A stretch of DNA of 64,000 nucleotides from Luteimonas padinae (GCF_014652935.1 NZ_BMZT01000001.1:333328-397327); one strand, 5' to 3'; shown: positions 18,387-27,677, numbered from the stretch's first letter. Notes: generated by a model not told the origin, from the sequence alone. Made by a program: numbers and translations.

Positions 18387-20252
18387 TCAGCGCGGCACGG
18401 TGGCGGTGCGGAAGACCGGATAGAGGCCGAGGCGCTCGTCCCAGCTGGAGTGCCGGCGGTGGAACCACTCCAGGCGCGCGGCCGGGCTGGCGGCGAACTC
18501 CGGATCTTCGGCCAGCCTGCGATCGAAGGCCGCGCGCACTTCCGGATCGCGCAGCATGTCGCGCGCGACGTCCTCGGCGACGTAGGCCTCCATGTATTCC
18601 TTGCGCTCGAAGGCGTTGTTGAACCAGCCCCACTGCAGCAGCGAGTCCGGCGCCTGCGGCTCGAGCAGGGCCATCACCAGCCGCGCCTTCGGCTGGGCGA
18701 TGGGCACGAACAGGGCGCCGTCGCGGACGACGCGGCGCTCCCGGGTCCAGCCGCCCTTGACCGCCAGGCGCTGGCGACCCTCCATCGACTGTGCTGCGAA
18801 GTCCGCCGAATCGGCGCGGAACACCTCCACGTCGCTGGGCTCCGGTGCATTGAATCCGCAGAGCCGGAAGCTGTGCATGTCGCTGCAGCCGATGCGCGTG
18901 TAGCCGATGCCGTGCTGGTCGAGCTTCTCCGCCACCGGCCCGGCATACGCGGCGGGCACGATGTAGCCGCCACGCGGCGCCTCGACCACGGTTCCGGGCA
19001 CGATCTCGTCGCGCAGCGGCATCTTCCAGACCTGCGGGGTGGATTCGTCGTAGCGGGTGGCCGGTGCACCGGAGATGTCGGAGGGCGTGCGCGTCCAGGC
19101 ATAGCCGCGGAAATCGACGATGCGCGTGCGTTCCGTGGCCGCGTAGTCCAGCGCCACCGGCTGGCCGGCAAGCGCCGCGGCGCGGGCGTCGGCTTCGGCG
19201 GCGATCGTCAGCCAGTCGCGGCCGTGGCGCGCAGCCTGTTCCAGCATCCCGACCACCAGGTTGCGGGTGATGCGCACCCGCACCGGGTATTCCTTCCACG
19301 AATGCGTCTCGACCAGGATCCCGAAGCGGTTGCGCAGCGGGAAATAGCCGTGCGAGAAGCGCGGCGGCGAAACGCCGTCGACGATGCCCGAGGACGGGTC
19401 GTCATGGACTTCGAACGAGGGGTAGAAGGGCAGCGGCAGCGAACCCTGCGCTTCCAGCCCGGCCAGCAGGCCGTCGCGCAGCGCCAGGCCGGCGCGGGCC
19501 AGGGCGGCGTCGCCGGAGTGCAGGGGCTCGATCTGGACCGAGATGTCGTGCTCGAACTGCGCGCCGTTGGTCGCGTGCAGGTCGACGTAGACGATCGGAT
19601 CCCAGGCCTCGGCCAGGGCCAGCATCGCCTGCATCTCGGGCGAGTCGGCCTTGAGGTAGTCGCGGTTGAGGTTGTGGTTGCGCGCGGTCGTGCGCCAGCC
19701 CATCTCCTCCGGGCCGCGCTGGTTTGGCCGGTTCCAGGCGCCGAAGCGCTCGTGGCCGTCGACGTTGAATACCGGCACGAACAGCCACACCAGCGCGTCG
19801 AGGGCATCCGGGGCCGCCTCGCCCTCCAGCACCTGGCGCAGGGCGAGGAAGCCGGCGTCCTTGCCGTCGATTTCGCCGGCGTGGATGCCGCCCTGCATCA
19901 GCACCACCGGCAGGCCGCGTTCGCGCGCCGTCTCCGCCGTCAGCGCACCGCTGCGCGACACCGCCATCGCCTTCATCGGCCGGCCTTCGGGCGAGGTGCC
20001 GAAGTCGAAGCAGCGCACCGCGTCCGGATAGCGGGTGGCGAAAGCCTCGCACAGGGCGACGACTTCCGGGTAGCGGCCGGTGCGGACGAAGCCCGAACGT
20101 TCGGACAGGGTGCTCAGCGGCGTCGCGGCGGCGGACGTCGCCGCGGGCTCCTGCATGCCGGCCGCCGCGGCCGGCAGGATCGCGGCCGTGGAGCCGGCGG
20201 CGAGCAGGGCGGTGAACAGGAGCCGCAGGGCGTTGCTGGCGGGTCGGGTCAT
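18387..20252 (-). CDS. Secreted M14-family zinc carboxypeptidase
   Basis: Predicted periplasmic or secreted metallopeptidase, 621 residues. Signal peptide in the first about 33 residues. M14 zinc ligands: His124 and Glu127 in GGIHAGEIDG and His226 in VDLHATNG; RNHNLNRDY gives the substrate-binding Asn/Arg; the general base is the Glu of GILVETHSW. After the catalytic domain (to about 345) is a C-terminal region of about 270 residues, beta-rich by appearance, without an identified fold. The ATG at 20252 is the first giving a signal peptide. Divergent from the peptide transporter gene: peptides released outside and imported inside would be a sensible pair, but this is inference. Confidence 0.9.
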   Translation of the reverse strand: MTRPASNALRLLFTALLAAGSTAAILPAAAAGMQEPAATSAAATPLSTLSERSGFVRTGRYPEVVALCEAFATRYPDAVRCFDFGTSPEGRPMKAMAVSRSGALTAETARERGLPVVLMQGGIHAGEIDGKDAGFLALRQVLEGEAAPDALDALVWLFVPVFNVDGHERFGAWNRPNQRGPEEMGWRTTARNHNLNRDYLKADSPEMQAMLALAEAWDPIVYVDLHATNGAQFEHDISVQIEPLHSGDAALARAGLALRDGLLAGLEAQGSLPLPFYPSFEVHDDPSSGIVDGVSPPRFSHGYFPLRNRFGILVETHSWKEYPVRVRITRNLVVGMLEQAARHGRDWLTIAAEADARAAALAGQPVALDYAATERTRIVDFRGYAWTRTPSDISGAPATRYDESTPQVWKMPLRDEIVPGTVVEAPRGGYIVPAAYAGPVAEKLDQHGIGYTRIGCSDMHSFRLCGFNAPEPSDVEVFRADSADFAAQSMEGRQRLAVKGGWTRERRVVRDGALFVPIAQPKARLVMALLEPQAPDSLLQWGWFNNAFERKEYMEAYVAEDVARDMLRDPEVRAAFDRRLAEDPEFAASPAARLEWFHRRHSSWDERLGLYPVFRTATVPR

Positions 20253-20374
20253 GGCATCGGGGATCCGGTCGGGCGGAGCCTTCCATGATGCCCCTCCATG
20301 ACCTTTCGGCCAAAGCGCCGCGGGTCCCGATGCGCTAGCCTTCACGCTTCCGCCCCGAAAAGCCCCCGTATCGC

Positions 20375-22009
20375 ATGAGCACAGCCCAGGTTGCCACCGA
20401 CTCCGGCAGGATGCCGCGCCAGATCCGCTACATCATCGGCAACGAGGCCTGCGAGCGCTTCAGCTTCTACGGGATGCGCAACATCCTGGTGCCGTTCCTC
20501 ATCAGCTCGGTGCTGCTCGGCTACCTGCCCGCCGGCCCGGACCGCGAAGGCGCCGCCAAGGACATCTTCCACAGCTTCGTCATCGGCGTGTACTTCTTCC
20601 CGCTGCTGGGCGGCTGGCTGTCGGACCGCTACTTCGGCAAGTACAACACCGTGCTGTGGTTCTCGCTGGTGTACTGCGCCGGCCACGCCTGCCTGGCGCT
20701 GTTCGAGAACAACGCCAGCGGCTTCTACACCGGGCTGTTCCTGATCGCGCTGGGCTCGGGCGGCATCAAGCCGCTGGTGGTGAGCTTCTGCGGCGACCAG
20801 TTCGACCAGACCAACAAGGACAAGGCCAAGCTGGTCTTCGACGCGTTCTACTGGATCATCAACTTCGGTTCGTTCTTCGCATCGCTGCTGGCGCCGCTGT
20901 TCCTGCGCCACTATGGCCCGGCGGTCGCGTTCGGCATCCCCGGCGTGCTGATGTTCATCGCGACCTTCGTGTTCTGGCTGGGGCGCAGGCAGTACGTCAA
21001 CGTGCCGCCGTCCGCGAACGACCCGCACGGCTTCATGAAGGTGGTGCGCAGCGCGCTGGCCTGGCGCGCGGGCGGTGGCAACACGGGCGGCATCGTGGCC
21101 CGCGGCGCGCTGGTGCTGGCGCCAGCCATGCTGCTTGGCTGGGCGGGGCATGCGATGGCGGGCTGGCCCACGTGGTGGCCGGAATCCTTCGGCTTCGTCA
21201 TCACCGCCTGCCTTGCGCTGGGCGTGATCATCGCCGGCGGCGGCATCGGCGCCTCGCTGCAGCTCGACCGCGCGCGCGGCGCGCATCCCGACGCCGCCGT
21301 CGACGGCGTGCGTGCGGTGCTGCGCATCCTGATCGTGTTCGCGCTGGTGACGCCGTTCTGGTCGCTGTTCGACCAGAAGGCGTCCACCTGGATCATCCAG
21401 GGGCGCGAGATGGTGATCCCGCATGGCGCCTGGTGGTGGCCGAGCTGGCTCATCCAGGACGCGGCGCAGATGCAGGCGCTCAATCCGCTGCTGGTGATGC
21501 TGCTCATCCCCTTCAACAACCTGGTGCTGTACCCGGCGCTGCGGCGCATGGGCTTCCAGGTCACGGCGCTGCGGCGCATGGGCTGGGGCATCGCGATCTC
21601 CGGCGTCTCCTGGATCGTGGCCGGCGTGCTGCAGCTGTGGATCGATGGCGGCGATCAGGTCTCGATCACCTGGCAGGCGCTGCCCTACCTGCTGCTGACC
21701 TTCGGCGAGGTGCTGGTGTCGGCAACCGCGCTCGAGTTCGCCTACAGCCAGGCGCCGATGGCGATGAAGGGCGTGATCATGGCCTTCTGGTACCTCACCA
21801 GCACCTTCGGCAGCCTCTGGGTGCTGCTCACCAACGCCGGCCTGCGCAACGACGCGGTGACCGCGGCCATTGCCAACACGGGGCTCAGCGAGAACGCGTT
21901 CCTGATGTTCTTCTTCGCCGGCTTCGCCTTCCTGGCGGCGGCGGCGTTCGCGGCGTACGCGCGGCGCTATCCGATGCAGGACCACTATCGCGTGGCGGGA
22001 GCGGGCTGA
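20375..22009 (+). CDS. POT-family proton-dependent peptide transporter
   Basis: Inner-membrane symporter of the PTR2/POT group, importing di- and tripeptides with protons. 544 residues and roughly 12-14 membrane helices. The ExxER proton motif is present (NEACERFSFYGM, residues about 24-35), with GGWLSDRYFGKY in the loop after helix 2 and IALGSGGIKPLVVSFCGDQFD, the POT signature. Helix 7 region FWSLFDQKASTW and the later FGEVLVSATALEFAYSQAP also match. Start ATG 20375. Its TGA overlaps the ATG of the rhomboid gene, so the two are translationally coupled. Confidence 0.95.
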   Translation: MSTAQVATDSGRMPRQIRYIIGNEACERFSFYGMRNILVPFLISSVLLGYLPAGPDREGAAKDIFHSFVIGVYFFPLLGGWLSDRYFGKYNTVLWFSLVYCAGHACLALFENNASGFYTGLFLIALGSGGIKPLVVSFCGDQFDQTNKDKAKLVFDAFYWIINFGSFFASLLAPLFLRHYGPAVAFGIPGVLMFIATFVFWLGRRQYVNVPPSANDPHGFMKVVRSALAWRAGGGNTGGIVARGALVLAPAMLLGWAGHAMAGWPTWWPESFGFVITACLALGVIIAGGGIGASLQLDRARGAHPDAAVDGVRAVLRILIVFALVTPFWSLFDQKASTWIIQGREMVIPHGAWWWPSWLIQDAAQMQALNPLLVMLLIPFNNLVLYPALRRMGFQVTALRRMGWGIAISGVSWIVAGVLQLWIDGGDQVSITWQALPYLLLTFGEVLVSATALEFAYSQAPMAMKGVIMAFWYLTSTFGSLWVLLTNAGLRNDAVTAAIANTGLSENAFLMFFFAGFAFLAAAAFAAYARRYPMQDHYRVAGAG

Positions 22010-22623
22010 TGGGCGAGGGGATGGTGACCCTGGCGATCCTCGCGGTGACGGTGCTGGTGTCGTGGCAGGCCTTCGGCAACCGGCGCCTGCTGGAGCGGCT
22101 GCTGCTGTGGCCGCCGGCGGTCGAGCGGCAGCACCAGTACGACCGCCTGGTCACCCACGGCTTCGTGCACGCCGACTGGCAGCACCTGCTGTTCAACATG
22201 ATCACCCTGTATTTCTTCGGGCGCCACGTCGAAGCGCTGTTCACGCCCTACATCGGGGCGTTCGGCTTCGCGCTGTTCTATCTCTCGGCGATCCTGGTCG
22301 CGATCCTGCCGACATACCTGCGGCACCGGCGCGATCCGTCCTACCGCAGCCTGGGCGCCTCGGGCGCGGTGTCGGCGGTGCTGTTCGCGTTCATCCTGGT
22401 GCAGCCGTGGACGCTGATCTTCGTGTTCTTCATCCCGGTGCCGGCGATCGTCTATGCCGTGCTCTACATCGGCTATTCGATCTGGATGGACCGGCGCGGG
22501 GGCGACAACGTCAACCACAGCGCCCACCTCTGGGGCGCGGGCTACGGCGTGCTGTTCACGGTGATGATGGAGCCGCGGGTGGTCGAGGTCTTCCTCGCGC
22601 GGCTGGCGTCGCCGTCGTTCTGA
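22009..22623 (+). CDS. Rhomboid-family intramembrane serine protease
   Basis: Cleaves transmembrane substrates inside the membrane. 204 residues with about six helices. Catalytic Ser118 in LGASGAVSA and His173 in HSAHLWGAGYG, with HADWQHLLFNM (residues 54-64) giving the conserved His/Asn of helix 2. It starts by a one-base TGATG overlap with the peptide transporter gene; an in-frame ATG at 22021 is an alternative. The next gene converges one base after its stop. The substrate is unknown. Confidence 0.92.
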   Translation: MGEGMVTLAILAVTVLVSWQAFGNRRLLERLLLWPPAVERQHQYDRLVTHGFVHADWQHLLFNMITLYFFGRHVEALFTPYIGAFGFALFYLSAILVAILPTYLRHRRDPSYRSLGASGAVSAVLFAFILVQPWTLIFVFFIPVPAIVYAVLYIGYSIWMDRRGGDNVNHSAHLWGAGYGVLFTVMMEPRVVEVFLARLASPSF

Positions 22624-22624
22624 G

Positions 22625-22807
22625 TCAGGAAATCGACTCGCCGCCGCCGGTGCCGGACTGGTCGCAGTCGTAGGCCTCGAGCAGGCGGGAGTAGACCAGC
22701 GAGTCCAGCTGGTTGAACTCGACGTTGTCGACGGCGCCGGCACGGGCAAGGTCGAACAGGCGGGTGACGGCTTCGTGCTCGGCGCTGGTATCGAGGGTGG
22801 CGTGCAT
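22625..22807 (-). CDS. Small acidic protein, unknown
   Basis: 60 residues, acidic, probably alpha-helical, ending in a Gly/Ser tail (SGTGGGESIS). No signal peptide or membrane segment. The ATG at 22807 has GGGAG at good spacing, and the frame stays open further upstream without a better start. It ends one base from the rhomboid stop, on the opposite strand. No family recognised; the ribosome site and compact composition support a real gene. Confidence 0.65.
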   Translation of the reverse strand: MHATLDTSAEHEAVTRLFDLARAGAVDNVEFNQLDSLVYSRLLEAYDCDQSGTGGGESIS

Positions 22808-23013
22808 GGCGGGAACTCCCCTGTTGTGCGTCTTCGGGGGCGACGCATCAAGCGTGCCAATCGCTCTCGCGCGGCGCCGCGGCCGCGGCGGGGTGACGCT
22901 GCCGGTCACACCCGGATCGCTTCCGGCGGGCTGTGACGCGGACGGGCCCGCTCACCGGGCCTGAATCTTCCGCGTGTTAAGCCTCTTGCCATCCCACCCG
23001 ATGGAGGTTGCCC

Positions 23014-23889
23014 ATGGCGTTTACCCGAGCCCAGGCGAGCGCGCTGCTCAACAAGTCCGAGATGCGGCTGTTCGACGACAGCCGCGCCAATGCCCTCCGA
23101 GGCTTCGACCGCGCGGCCCTGGCCAGCCGGGTCGAGCGGACGCGGGCGGCGCGCGACCGCGCCCGCGACCTGCTCAAGCGCCAGCGCCTGGCGGCCCGCA
23201 AGCGTGGCGACGGCCGCGACGACGGCATCGCCGCACGCACCGCCCGCAAGGAAGCCCTGCTGGTCGAACTGCTGCAGCGCTTCAGCGATGCGCGCCGGGA
23301 GGCGCCGGTGAAGCAGGCCGCCGCCAAGTCCGCCAGGAAGACGACAACGAAGGCGGCGCAGAAAGCCGTCGTGAAGAAGGTTGCTGCGAAGAAGGCCGTC
23401 ACGAAGAAGGCTGCCGCGAAGAAGACTGTCACGAAGAAGGCCGTCACGAAGAAGGCTGCTGCGAAGAAAGCGGTAGTGAAGAAAGCAGTAGCGAGGAAGG
23501 CCGTTGCGAAAAAGGCGGTGGTGAGGGCCACGCCGAACCGGGCCGCCGACACGGGGGCCACCGCGAGGAAGGCCGTGGCACGGAAGCCCGCGGGCAAGAA
23601 GCCCGCCACCCGCAAGGCGGCGCGGCGCGTGTCCCCGGAGCGCGCCCTGGAGAACACCCGTCACCTGCTCGAGGAAAAGCAGGCACGCGCCCGCAGCCCG
23701 CAGCCCTGGCAGTCGCTCGATCCCGTCGTCGACCACGCTCCCCAGCCCGGATACCAGTCGCCACAGGCCGCCAGCAAAGCCCGGGAGCTCCATGCCGGCG
23801 AGTCGCGGATGGCCTCGATCCATGGCAGCAGCTCGACGCGCGACCGCTACAATCAGGGCAAGCGCGACCATCGCGGCGACACCGAATAG
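23014..23889 (+). CDS. Lysine-rich histone H1-like protein
   Basis: 291 residues, very basic. The N-terminal about 95 residues are helical (MAFTRAQASALLNKSEMRLF..., rich in Arg and Ala). Residues about 100-200 form a KKA-type tail made of five-residue units (KKAVT, KKAAA, KKTVT, KKAVV, RKAVA), as in the C-terminal domain of eukaryotic H1 and bacterial H1-like or AlgP-like proteins, which bind DNA or polyanions. A less basic tail follows. The DNA at about 23320-23530 is a matching imperfect tandem repeat, prone to slippage. ATG 23014 has GGAGG six bases upstream. A small acetyltransferase gene starts nine bases after the stop. DNA binding is inferred from composition only. Confidence 0.85.
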   Translation: MAFTRAQASALLNKSEMRLFDDSRANALRGFDRAALASRVERTRAARDRARDLLKRQRLAARKRGDGRDDGIAARTARKEALLVELLQRFSDARREAPVKQAAAKSARKTTTKAAQKAVVKKVAAKKAVTKKAAAKKTVTKKAVTKKAAAKKAVVKKAVARKAVAKKAVVRATPNRAADTGATARKAVARKPAGKKPATRKAARRVSPERALENTRHLLEEKQARARSPQPWQSLDPVVDHAPQPGYQSPQAASKARELHAGESRMASIHGSSSTRDRYNQGKRDHRGDTE

Positions 23890-23898
23890 GATCCGGCC

Positions 23899-24177
23899 AT
23901 GTCCGCCATCGACATCACCCACCACGGCATCCCGGGCCGCTTCGTCACCGAGGTCGACGGACACGTCGCCAACCTCGATTACGAGATGGCCGACGGCATC
24001 ATGCACATCACCCACACGCGCGTGCCCGCGGCCATCGGCGGCCGCGGAATCGCCGGCAAGCTGGTGGAAGCGGCCTTCCACCACGCCCGGGCCGAGGGCT
24101 GGAAGGTGCGTGCCCTGTGTGACTACGCCGCCGCCTGGGTGGGCCGCCACCCGGAGTACGCCGACCTGGTGCGCTGA
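23899..24177 (+). CDS. Short GNAT-like acetyltransferase (YjdJ type)
   Basis: 92 residues of the minimal acetyltransferase family. Seen: VANLDYEMADGIMHITHTRVP (strands), the acetyl-CoA loop IGGRGIAGKLVEAA (about 45-58) and the end LCDYAAAWVGRHPEYADLV, which is diagnostic for this subgroup. Start ATG 23899 behind AGGA, nine bases after the H1-like gene. A TACAAT (23848-23853) inside the end of that gene could give it separate transcription. Substrate unknown; the lysine-rich neighbour is an obvious but untested candidate. Confidence 0.9.
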   Translation: MSAIDITHHGIPGRFVTEVDGHVANLDYEMADGIMHITHTRVPAAIGGRGIAGKLVEAAFHHARAEGWKVRALCDYAAAWVGRHPEYADLVR

Positions 24178-24243
24178 CCGGCGCCGCGGGCGCGAGCGCC
24201 CGCGATCTGGCAGACTTGCGCCCCTTTTCCGCAAGGCCGCCCC

Positions 24244-24963
24244 GTGTCGATCCGCCTGAACAAGCACATCAGCGAGACCGGGGCGTGCTCGCGCCGCGAG
24301 GCCGACCGGCTGATCGGCGAGGGCCGGGTCACCGTCAACGGGATCCGCGCGCGCGTGGGTGCCGAAGTGGGCGAGGGCGACCAGGTGCTGGTCGACGGCC
24401 AGCCGCTGCGCGCCCGCAGCACGGCGCCGGGCAAGCGGCGCCACGTCTACATCGCCCTCTACAAGCCGGTGGGGATCACCTGCACCACCGAAGCCGGGGT
24501 GGCCGGCAACATCGTCGACTTCGTCGGCCACCAGGAGCGGATCTTCCCGATCGGCCGCCTGGACAAGGATTCCGAAGGCCTGATCCTGCTCACCAGCAAC
24601 GGCGACATCGTCAACGCCGTCCTGCGGGCGGAGAACAAGCTGGAAAAGGAGTACCTGGTGGGGGTGAACAACCCGGTGACCGACGAGTTCCTGCGCGGCA
24701 TGGCGCGCGGGGTGCCGGTGCATGGCCAGGTCACCCTGCCGTGCCGGACCGGCAAGCTCGGCCGCTACGGCTTCCGGGTGACCCTGGTGCAGGGCCTGAA
24801 CCGGCAGATCCGCCTCATGGCCGCGCACTTCGGCTACCGGGTGAAGCGCCTGGTGCGGGTGCGGATCGGGCCGGTCCGGATCGGGCACCTGAAGCCGGGA
24901 CGCTGGCGGAACCTCAGCGACGCCGAGCTGGCGGCGCTGGTCCCCAGCCGCGAGACCTGGTAG
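24244..24963 (+). CDS. rluF: 23S rRNA pseudouridine synthase RluF-like
   Basis: RsuA/RluB-family pseudouridine synthase, 239 residues. N-terminal S4 RNA-binding domain (about 1-60, [20 protein letters not shown]), then the catalytic domain with [11 protein letters not shown] and [18 protein letters not shown]; Asp107 is the nucleophile. [30 protein letters not shown] matches RluF, which modifies U2604 of 23S rRNA in E. coli (and also tRNA-Tyr U35). GTG start at 24244 opens the S4 domain directly. The preceding 66 bases hold a 9-bp GC hairpin (24185-24204) without a U-tract. Confidence 0.9.
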   Translation: MSIRLNKHISETGACSRREADRLIGEGRVTVNGIRARVGAEVGEGDQVLVDGQPLRARSTAPGKRRHVYIALYKPVGITCTTEAGVAGNIVDFVGHQERIFPIGRLDKDSEGLILLTSNGDIVNAVLRAENKLEKEYLVGVNNPVTDEFLRGMARGVPVHGQVTLPCRTGKLGRYGFRVTLVQGLNRQIRLMAAHFGYRVKRLVRVRIGPVRIGHLKPGRWRNLSDAELAALVPSRETW

Positions 24964-25006
24964 CGGTGACTGTGGTGGCCGGCGCGCCGACGGCCGGCAT
25001 CCGGCA

Positions 25007-25225
25007 TTCACATTTGCAATCGAAAGTGCGGTATGGTGCGTCCACTGTTCAAAGCGGGATCACGGTACATCGTGGCTCCGGTGCGGTAGATCCAAGGTTT
25101 CAAGGCCGGTCAACGGCCGGGTCCTGACGATCCGCTCCATCGTTCCTGTGTTACCCCTTGCTTCGCAGTCTCGGATCCGCATCGCGGACCGTGCCAATCC
25201 AAAAACTGTTCCAAGGAGTAACACC
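25007..25225 (+). promoter_or_regulatory. Promoter and long leader of the cold-shock gene
   Basis: TTCACA (25007-25012) and TATGGT (25032-25037), spacer 19, are the best promoter candidate; the leader would then be about 180 bases. This stretch is visibly less GC-rich than its surroundings and carries AAGGAG at 25213-25218. Long structured leaders act as thermosensors in cspA genes; that function is inferred here. Confidence 0.4.
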
Positions 25226-25435
25226 ATGTCCGATCGTCAGACCGGCACCGTCAAGTGGTTCAACGACGCCAAGGGCTTCGGCTTCATCACCCCCGAGAGC
25301 GGCCAGGACCTGTTCGTGCACTTCCGTTCCATCCAGGGCACCGGCTTCAAGTCGCTGCAGGAAGGCCAGAAGGTCTCGTTCAAGGTCGTGCAGGGCCAGA
25401 AGGGCCTGCAGGCTGACGAAGTGCAGGCCATCTAA
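25226..25435 (+). CDS. Cold-shock domain protein (CspA family)
   Basis: 69-residue OB-fold nucleic-acid chaperone. RNP1 KGFGFI (about 16-21) and RNP2 DLFVHF (about 29-34) are intact, followed by [14 protein letters not shown] 25226 follows AAGGAG at seven bases. It has a long leader and a strong terminator of its own, so it is monocistronic. Which paralogue (A-G type) cannot be said. Confidence 0.97.
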   Translation: MSDRQTGTVKWFNDAKGFGFITPESGQDLFVHFRSIQGTGFKSLQEGQKVSFKVVQGQKGLQADEVQAI

Positions 25436-25461
25436 GGCCTCGCGACTTCGCGAAAGACCAG

Positions 25462-25490
25462 GCCCCGGGCGGCGACGCCCGGGGCTTTTT
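25462..25490 (+). terminator. Rho-independent terminator of the cold-shock gene
   Basis: Perfect 10-bp stem (25462-25471 with 25476-25485), loop GCGA, then TTTTT. 26 bases after the stop codon. Confidence 0.93.
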
Positions 25491-25574
25491 CGTGTGCGCG
25501 AAGGTGTGTGATCGCGGGCATCACGCACCGCGGGCTAGCCTTTTCACACAGCTGACTGGCACGGGGGATACGGG

Positions 25575-26423
25575 ATGCATCGCACACACAGGGTCGTCGC
25601 GCTGGCGCTGCTGCTGGCGTTCGCGCTGGCAGGCTGTCGCCGCGAAGCGGAAGTTCCGGGCGCCGCCGCCGACGGCAGTCCGTCGACGCCGCAGGCGGCG
25701 CAGGACGCCGCGACCGCGACAGCGGGCCCGGTCCGGCTCGAGGACGTGATGGAGAGCGACCCGCGCTACATCCTCGGGATCAGCTATCCGCCGGGCATGG
25801 AGCGCTACCCCGGGCTCGCCGCGGAGCTCAAGCGCTACGCCGATGCCGCGCGCGGCGACCTGATGGAGGCCGTCGAGGCGCACGACCCCGCCGCCGGCAG
25901 CGCAGGCGTTCCCTACGACCTGACCCTTGCCTACGAAGTGCTGATGGACACGCCCACCGTGGTGGCCGTGCAGGCCTGGGGCACGCTGTACACCGGCGGA
26001 GCCCACGGCAATCCGCTGGTCGCGCGCTTCGTGTGGCTGCCACAGCGCGACGAGATGCTGCGCGCCGAGGCGCTGATCGCCGACCAGGGCGGCTGGGACG
26101 AGATCTCGGCCTTCGTGCGCGACGCCCTGCATGCGGCGCTGTCGCAGCGCCTGGACGCCGACGCCGTGGAGCCGGCCGACCGCGCGAAGCTCATGGGCAG
26201 CGGCAGCCGGATGATCGATGACGGCACCACCCCCGAACCCGGCAACTTCGCGCAGTTCGAACCGGTGCCGGGCGACGGCGGGCGCCTGCGCGCCCTGCGC
26301 TTCGTGTTCCCGCCCTACCAGGTCGGCCCGTACTCGGACGGCATGCAGACGGTGGAAGTGCCGGCGTCCGTGCTCCTGCCGCACCTCGCCCCGGAGTACC
26401 GCGACCTCTTCGCCGCCGGCTGA
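25575..26423 (+). CDS. DUF3298/RsiV-like lipoprotein
   Basis: 282 residues. Signal peptide with lipobox LAGC (Cys at about residue 21), an Ala/Ser/Pro/Thr-rich linker, then an RsiV-like pair of domains: the DUF4163-like part with YDLTLAYEVLMDTPTVVAVQAWGTLYTGGAHGNP, and DUF3298 with FVFPPYQVGPYSDGMQTVEVP and LLPHLAPEYRDLF. B. subtilis RsiV uses these domains to bind lysozyme, but no sigma factor is adjacent here, so only envelope location is inferred. Start ATG 25575. Followed by cfa after 73 bases on the same strand; those bases show no terminator. Confidence 0.88.
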   Translation: MHRTHRVVALALLLAFALAGCRREAEVPGAAADGSPSTPQAAQDAATATAGPVRLEDVMESDPRYILGISYPPGMERYPGLAAELKRYADAARGDLMEAVEAHDPAAGSAGVPYDLTLAYEVLMDTPTVVAVQAWGTLYTGGAHGNPLVARFVWLPQRDEMLRAEALIADQGGWDEISAFVRDALHAALSQRLDADAVEPADRAKLMGSGSRMIDDGTTPEPGNFAQFEPVPGDGGRLRALRFVFPPYQVGPYSDGMQTVEVPASVLLPHLAPEYRDLFAAG

Positions 26424-26496
26424 GCGACGCGCCCGCGGCTGGCCCTGGGCCCGCCGCCGGGGCTAGGATCCGCAGCGGGCCCTTCGGGAGCGCGCG

Positions 26497-27615
26497 ATGC
26501 ATCCGCTCAGGGATCGCGTCCATGGCCTGCTGGCGGCGGCCGACGTGCGGGTCGACGGCGACAGGCCCTGGGACATGCAGGTCCACGATGCCAGGCTGCT
26601 GGCCGGCGGCTCGCTCGCGCTGGGCGACGCCTACATGGACGGCTGGTGGGATGCGCGCTCGCTGGACGGGCTGCTGGCGCGCCTGCTGGCCGCGCGCGTC
26701 GACCGCCGCGTGCGCGGCGCCGCCGACCTGCGCGACGCAGTGGCCGCGCGGCTGTGGAACCTGCAGCTGGGGCATCGCGCCTTCGCGGTCGGCGAGCGCC
26801 ACTACGACCTCGGCAACGACCTCTACCAGGCCATGCTGGGCCGCCGGCTGGTGTACAGCTGCGGCTACTGGCACGACCGCGACGGCCGGCGCGCGGCCTC
26901 GCTCGACGCCGCCCAGGAGGCCAAGCTCGACCTGGCCTGCCGCAAGCTCGGCCTGCGCCCCGGCATGCGCCTGCTCGACATCGGCTGCGGCTGGGGCGAG
27001 ATGCTGAAGTTCGCCGCCGAGCGCTACGGCATCGAGGGCGTGGGCGTGACCATCTCGCGCGAGCAGCAGGCCCTTGCCAGCGCGCTGTGCAAGGGGCTGC
27101 CCGTGGAGGTCCGGCTGCAGGACTACCGCGAGCTGCGCGGCGAACGCTTCGACCGGGTGGTGTCGATCGGCATGTTCGAGCACGTCGGCGTGCGCAACTA
27201 TCGCGGCTATTTCAAGCTGGTGCGCTCGCTGCTGCTGCCGGACGGACTGTTCCTGCTGCACAGCATCGGTGGCAACGTCTCGCGCCGGCGCACCGATCCC
27301 TGGATCGCCCGGCACATCTTCCCGAACTCGATGCTGCCCTCGGCGCGGCAGGTGGCGGAGGCCGCAGAGGGACTGTTCGTGATCGAGGACTGGCACAACT
27401 TCGGCGCCGACTACGACCTCACGCTGCAGGCCTGGCGCGACAATATCGAGGCCGCCTGGGAGCGGCTGCCCGCGCGCTACGACGAACGCTTCCGGCGCAT
27501 GTGGCGGTACTACCTCGCCGGCTCCATGGCGAGCTTCAGGACGCGGCGGATCCAGCTCTGGCAGATCCTGCTGTCGCCGGAGGGCGTTCCCGGCGGCATC
27601 GTCGCGCCGCGCTGA
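26497..27615 (+). CDS. cfa: Cyclopropane-fatty-acyl-phospholipid synthase
   Basis: Adds a methylene from S-adenosylmethionine across cis double bonds of membrane phospholipid chains. 372 residues. Cys122 in YSCGYW, HYDLGNDLY (about 102-110), SAM site LLDIGCGWGEML (159-170), VSIGMFEHVG and the catalytic-domain end RPRYDERFRRMWRYYL-type helix match E. coli Cfa. ATG 26497 has a weak upstream GGGAGCG. Last gene before a REP pair and a bidirectional hairpin; converges with dcp. Confidence 0.95.
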   Translation: MHPLRDRVHGLLAAADVRVDGDRPWDMQVHDARLLAGGSLALGDAYMDGWWDARSLDGLLARLLAARVDRRVRGAADLRDAVAARLWNLQLGHRAFAVGERHYDLGNDLYQAMLGRRLVYSCGYWHDRDGRRAASLDAAQEAKLDLACRKLGLRPGMRLLDIGCGWGEMLKFAAERYGIEGVGVTISREQQALASALCKGLPVEVRLQDYRELRGERFDRVVSIGMFEHVGVRNYRGYFKLVRSLLLPDGLFLLHSIGGNVSRRRTDPWIARHIFPNSMLPSARQVAEAAEGLFVIEDWHNFGADYDLTLQAWRDNIEAAWERLPARYDERFRRMWRYYLAGSMASFRTRRIQLWQILLSPEGVPGGIVAPR

Positions 27616-27677
27616 CGCCGGCAACCCGGTCGCTGACGATCTGATCGAGCCTTCCCGCTCCCCGCCCCCCGCCCCCT

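Noticed and set aside
24185..24204. Terminator after the small GNAT gene
   Set aside because: A 9-bp GC stem with a two-base loop but no U-tract, in a stretch where such stems are common; mentioned only under rluF.
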